Below, piece after piece: positions 60,770 to 64,000 of a DNA stretch of 64,000 nucleotides (position 1 is the stretch's first letter; every line of letters starts with the position of its first letter). The notes below the pieces were generated by a model. That model was not told where the DNA came from and ran no database searches. It worked only from the letters and a program-made list of their open reading frames with translations. Source of the DNA: Micavibrio_A sp964423095. Lineage in GTDB: Bacteria > Pseudomonadota > Alphaproteobacteria > Micavibrionales > Micavibrionaceae. A program made the translations under genes and the position numbers. The stretch is taken from contig CAYRDI010000001.1 of NCBI GenBank assembly GCA_964423095.1, positions 36,957 to 100,956 of the forward strand, in the 5' to 3' direction.

Positions 60770-63217
60770 GTGAGCATCATGCACACGCCACAAAGAAAAG
60801 AAGACGCCGCGCCGGATCCCCTTCTGGAACGGCTGGCCGCCCGCACGATTTCTGGGGCGGAATTTGTGCACGAAAATGCCGCAAGAATGGATGGGGTTCT
60901 GGCCGCTATCGGCGCGGAACATTTCGGCACGGCACCGGATCTGTGCCTGATGGCGCTCGGCGGTTACGGGCGGGCGGAACTTTGCCCGCACTCCGATATA
61001 GACCTTCAGTTTTATAAGGAAACGGCGTTCACGCCCACCGAACAAAGCGCCATCGAAAAATTCCTTTATGCACTGTGGGACCGGGGGTTCAAGATCGGCC
61101 ATGCCGTGCGAACAAAGGTCGAATGCCTTGACATCGCCGCACGCGACAGCAAGGTGATGACCAGCTTGCTCGACTCCCGCCCTGTTTACGGGAACCTGCA
61201 GATAGGCCATGATTTGCGAAAAGAAATAACCCTGCTGTTAAATTCTGAGGAAAAAAGGGCCTATGTCGCCGCAAAGCTGATCGAACGGGATGAACGCCAT
61301 GCACGTTACAATGACACGCGCTATGTTCTGGAACCCAACATCAAGGAAGGAAAAGGTGGCTTGCGGGATTTCCAAACCCTACTCTGGATCACGGACGTTC
61401 TCCATGGCGCACGCACGCTGCAAGACCTTGCAGGCCTGAATATCCTGACGGCGGGCGAAGCACGCAAATTCCAAAAGGCGCATGATTTTCTCATGAACGT
61501 GCGCTGTCACCTCCACCAGATCGCGGGACGTGCCGAAGAACGACTGCATTTCGATGTGCAACCGGATCTTGCCGCGCGTCTGGGGTATAAGGCCAGGTTG
61601 ACAGGCCGCGCCGTCGAACGCTTCATGAAACATTACTTCCTGGTCACACGCGACATCGGGGATTTGACCCGCATCCTGATCGCCGCCATCCAACATGAAG
61701 AAAACGATGATTCCCGCAAAAAAACGGTGAGCTTTCTAGGATTCGAAATTCTCGATGACCGGCTGATCTTCGGTCCAGCACAAAACCTGAAGACGCACCC
61801 TGTGGACATGCTACGCCTCTTCCGGGTCTTTCAGGATACGGGAAAGGATATTCACCCCTTCGCGTTAAAGGAAATCTCGCGCAACCTGAAATATATCGAC
61901 GACAACATGCGTGAAGACTCCCTCGCCAACCAGATTTTCATCGAAATTCTAACGGCGGACAAAGATCCTGCCTATATCCTTCGCCGCCTCAATGAATCCG
62001 GTATCCTCGGCCGGTTCATACCGGATTTCGGGCGCATTATCGCGCTCATGCAATTCGACCGGTATCATTATTTCACGGTGGATGAACATATCCTGCATTG
62101 CATCGACATCCTGCACAAATTGGAAAAAGGCGATGTAAGAAACGAAGCCCCGCTTGCATCGGAAATCGCCAAAAATATCAAAGACCGCCGCGCATTGTAC
62201 GTGGCCATGTTCCTGCATGACATCTGCAAAGGCCGCGGTGGCGGACATGCGGAACTGGGCGCGGAACTGGCCCTCGCACTCGGCCCCCGCTTCGGACTTT
62301 CGGGCGAAGAAACGGATCTCGTTTCATGGCTTGTCCTTGAACATCTTTTGATGTCCGATACGGCCTTCCGCCGCAACATGAACGACCCCAAAACAATTGC
62401 GGATTTTTCGGCACGGGTGCGTAACATCGATCGGCTTGACCTTCTTTTCGTTCTCACCACGGCGGACATCATGGGCGTAGGCCCGGGACGGTGGAGTGCA
62501 TGGAAAGCCCGCCTGATGGAAGAACTCTATTTAAAAACCGCTGCTCTGATGCGGGGGGAAGAACCCGGCATGGTGACCGAAATCTCGCTTCCCAAAGGTC
62601 TTCGCCCCGGCACCACCATGGTGGACATCACCACGGATGAAAAGCAATCGGCAACCATTATCATGGTTTACACACCGGACAGGTCCGGGCTTTTTGCCAC
62701 GCTCTGCGGGGCGCTCTCTGCCGAAGGGGCATCCATCATGCGTGCCTACATCAACACCATTCCCGAAAATAAAATGGCCGTGGACCGTTTTATTATTCAG
62801 AATTCGGTCGGATTACCTTTCGATAGCGAACGCCGGCAGGACGATCTGCGCCAGAGCATCCTACATGCGATTGATGGAACGCTTGATATTGATGCAAAAA
62901 TAGCCGCGCATAAAAAGCCGCTGACGCGGCAGGATATGGTATTTGACATCGAACCAAAGGTGACCATCAATAACACCGCGAGCGGCAGCGACACGGTGGT
63001 GGAGATTGAGGCGCGGGACCGCCACGGCCTCCTTTATGACATCGCTCGCGCCTTCCGGGACGAAGGACTGGACCTCCGCGCGGCAAAAATTACCACGCAA
63101 GGCCTGCGCGCCATCGATGCTTTCTATATTCAGACCACAAAACGTAAAAAGCTCAGCGATTCCAAGGCGCAAAGCCGCCTGACCGCCCTTTTGAAGGCGA
63201 CGGTGGACAAGGGTTGA
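60770..63217 (+). CDS. glnD: [Protein-PII] uridylyltransferase/uridylyl-removing enzyme
   Basis: An 815-residue GlnD, the nitrogen sensor that uridylylates PII when glutamine is low. The nucleotidyltransferase domain has GGYGRAELCPHSDIDLQF (64-81). The HD domain has DRYHYFTVDEHILHCID and FLHDICKGRGGGHAELGAELA. Two ACT domains close the protein (IMVYTPDRSGLFATLCGALS; VVEIEARDRHGLLYDIARAF). It is shorter than the E. coli enzyme (890) yet no motif is lost, so the domains look trimmed rather than broken. The start is GTG 60770 or ATG 60779; I kept the first. Confidence 0.94.
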   Translation: MSIMHTPQRKEDAAPDPLLERLAARTISGAEFVHENAARMDGVLAAIGAEHFGTAPDLCLMALGGYGRAELCPHSDIDLQFYKETAFTPTEQSAIEKFLYALWDRGFKIGHAVRTKVECLDIAARDSKVMTSLLDSRPVYGNLQIGHDLRKEITLLLNSEEKRAYVAAKLIERDERHARYNDTRYVLEPNIKEGKGGLRDFQTLLWITDVLHGARTLQDLAGLNILTAGEARKFQKAHDFLMNVRCHLHQIAGRAEERLHFDVQPDLAARLGYKARLTGRAVERFMKHYFLVTRDIGDLTRILIAAIQHEENDDSRKKTVSFLGFEILDDRLIFGPAQNLKTHPVDMLRLFRVFQDTGKDIHPFALKEISRNLKYIDDNMREDSLANQIFIEILTADKDPAYILRRLNESGILGRFIPDFGRIIALMQFDRYHYFTVDEHILHCIDILHKLEKGDVRNEAPLASEIAKNIKDRRALYVAMFLHDICKGRGGGHAELGAELALALGPRFGLSGEETDLVSWLVLEHLLMSDTAFRRNMNDPKTIADFSARVRNIDRLDLLFVLTTADIMGVGPGRWSAWKARLMEELYLKTAALMRGEEPGMVTEISLPKGLRPGTTMVDITTDEKQSATIIMVYTPDRSGLFATLCGALSAEGASIMRAYINTIPENKMAVDRFIIQNSVGLPFDSERRQDDLRQSILHAIDGTLDIDAKIAAHKKPLTRQDMVFDIEPKVTINNTASGSDTVVEIEARDRHGLLYDIARAFRDEGLDLRAAKITTQGLRAIDAFYIQTTKRKKLSDSKAQSRLTALLKATVDKG

Positions 63218-63232
63218 ACCTTCCTTTATAAC
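63204..63232 (+). promoter_or_regulatory. tRNA-Ser promoter
   Basis: TGGACA (63204-63209), 17 bases, TATAAC (63227-63232), each 5 of 6 to consensus. It overlaps the glnD stop and lies 50 bases before the tRNA, the expected distance. Downstream it now reads into the integrase gene. Confidence 0.65.
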
Positions 63233-63282
63233 CACGGCGCAACACTTCCTCGGGGCCCTCGTGCCCTGAAATTTCATGTCAC

Positions 63283-63324
63283 GGGCAGGTGGCGGAGTGG
63301 TTGAACGTACCGCACTCGAAATGC
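63283..63324 (+). pseudogene. tRNA-Ser(CGA), 5' half only, interrupted after the anticodon loop
   Basis: GGGCAGG (63283-63289) is the acceptor strand, then TG, a serine-type D arm GGCGGAGTGGTTGAACGTACC, the stem CCGCA (63310-63314) and the loop CTCGAAA (63315-63321) with anticodon CGA at 63317-63319. The stem should close with TGCGG but reads TGC then AATT. No variable arm, T arm or acceptor 3' strand follows. The break falls in the anticodon stem, a known tyrosine-integrase crossover site. Confidence 0.8.
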
Positions 63325-63393
63325 AATTATGTCTATTCAAAGACAAAAATAATCATTCAAAATCAACAAGTTAATTTATTTAACTTTTTCATA

Positions 63394-63416
63394 TTACACT
63401 TACACATGTCTTACAC
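63394..63416 (+). repeat. Three TTACAC repeats upstream of the integrase
   Basis: TTACAC at 63394-63399, 63400-63405 and 63411-63416, in the AT-rich stretch between the tRNA break and the integrase. They are candidates for integrase arm-type binding sites. Confidence 0.4.
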
Positions 63417-63443
63417 AGTTTCACCTGTGCATGGAGGTAAGTG

Positions 63444-64000
63444 ATGAATACCGAAACCCACACTTTGCTGGATGGCAAAGTCCATCTCTACAAACGGGAT
63501 AACAGCCGCTTCTGGCAATGTTCAACGTATCTAAACGGACGCAATCACCGTTCCTCGACCAAGGAAGAAAGCCTGACATTTGCAAAAGATTTTGCGCAGC
63601 AATGGTACATGGCCATGTACCTATCGGCGCAGCAAATGAAACAAGAAACCCGCATCCATGACATGCTGAAAAAATTTGCTGTCCCTCAAAGCGGTAGCCA
63701 GCGCGAGGTCATGACAGCCAAACCCAAGAAACATACCGGGCCTACATTCTTGGAAGCCGCCGAAAAATTCCTGTCCGAATATCTTGTCATGACCCAAGGG
63801 CAACGTAGCGACAAATACGTCAAAGGACAGGAATTGCGCATCAAAGCGCACCTTCTCCCCTACTTTGGCGATATGCCTGTTGCCGCGATCAACGCCGGAA
63901 CAGTGCAGGAATACAGGGTTCATCGCCAGACGCATGGCCACAAAGGCGTTATGCCTAGCCGTGCCTCGCTTCATGCGGAAACAGTCGCCCTGCGTATGAT
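63444..64000 (+). CDS. Tyrosine-type site-specific recombinase/integrase, cut by window edge
   Basis: The first 185 residues of a tyrosine integrase. The N-terminal region LYKRDNSRFWQCSTYLNGRN, then STKEESLTFAKDFAQQWY (an arm-binding type domain), is followed by the SAM-like core-binding domain (about 100-165: FLEAAEKFLSEYLVMTQGQR, then LLPYFGDMPVAAINAGTVQEYR). The catalytic domain, with R-H-R-Y, lies past the edge. GGAGG stands six bases before the ATG. It starts 120 bases after the tRNA-Ser break and points into the element. Confidence 0.88.
   Translation, partial: MNTETHTLLDGKVHLYKRDNSRFWQCSTYLNGRNHRSSTKEESLTFAKDFAQQWYMAMYLSAQQMKQETRIHDMLKKFAVPQSGSQREVMTAKPKKHTGPTFLEAAEKFLSEYLVMTQGQRSDKYVKGQELRIKAHLLPYFGDMPVAAINAGTVQEYRVHRQTHGHKGVMPSRASLHAETVALRM

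Noticed and set aside
63283..63443. Group I intron in the tRNA-Ser anticodon loop
   Set aside because: No 3' exon follows, the sequence after the break has no intron core, and an integrase starts 120 bases on. An integrated element explains it better.
1..64000. CRISPR array, toxin-antitoxin pair or restriction system
   Set aside because: I looked for regular repeats and small paired genes and found none. The only mobile signal is the integrase at the right edge.

Overview
The window looks like a chromosomal segment of a PHB-storing alphaproteobacterium. It carries a PhaR/phasin/PHB synthesis set, a MucR/Ros-type regulator, a TIGR02186 plus TauE/SafE pair, an RHH_4-type ribbon-helix-helix protein, DUF465 and UbiK small proteins, a short NifU-type protein, and HldD, which implies heptose-containing LPS. 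I cannot name a genus. Two N runs (15239-15248 and 36449-36548) show that it is a draft scaffold. Coding density is high. Almost all genes are housekeeping, in short operons on both strands with many stop/start overlaps.

Layout. 1-1467: bPH2 membrane protein (cut by the edge) and phosphofructokinase on the minus strand. 1564-5287: DUF465, purE, purK, fumC and an RHH protein on the plus strand; a cluster of DnaA-box-like sequences lies between purE and purK. 5302-8835: AsmA-like protein. 8943-13359: PHB locus, with phaA-phaB-CNB protein, a short class III-like PhaC, and divergent PhaR. 13386-18330: two exported proteins that share an N-terminal domain. 18424-24433: prfB with its programmed frameshift, DJ-1/PfpI protein, Pal-like lipoprotein, another lipoprotein, hslO, orphan ABC-2 permease, recX. 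24430-31172: large orphan PAS histidine kinase, phasin, csaA, EnvZ/OmpR-like pair, ilvE. 31285-33851: 659-residue protein of unknown function and msrA. 33884-40198: lgt-midA-pgeF-prs-rplY-pth-ychF, all leftward. 40321-47763: M48 lipoprotein, hldD, ubiK, ybjN, proC, mucR, tsaB, rutE-like, degenerate polysaccharide deacetylase, NifU-type protein. 47836-54962: USP, TIGR02186 protein, TauE/SafE, phosphatase, unknown exported protein, trpS, murJ, ubiE. 55119-63217: Ala/Asp-rich anchored protein, unknown protein, coaBC, mutS, LysE exporter, glnD. 63283-64000: the 5' half of tRNA-Ser(CGA) interrupted after the anticodon loop, followed directly by a tyrosine integrase. This is the edge of an integrated element that continues off the window.

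How the genes fit together. PhaA, PhaB and PhaC would turn acetyl-CoA into PHB, PhaR would tune the set, and the phasin at 27226 would coat the granules. PurE and PurK perform the two-step AIR to CAIR conversion. The lgt-to-ychF run combines lipoprotein maturation, peptidoglycan quality control, PRPP supply and translation. GlnD is the PII nitrogen sensor.

I found no CRISPR array, complete prophage, toxin-antitoxin pair or recognisable defence island. The best leads for something undescribed are: (1) the two exported proteins at 13386-18330, whose shared N-terminal domains keep the same 109-residue Cys-Cys spacing, one with two TcpQ-like repeats and the other with a very long coiled coil; (2) the element that breaks tRNA-Ser(CGA) and places its integrase downstream of the tRNA promoter; (3) the Ala/Asp-rich membrane-anchored protein with strong expression signals; (4) the cysteine-free 659-residue protein. 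All readings were made by eye from the sequence; no database search was run.
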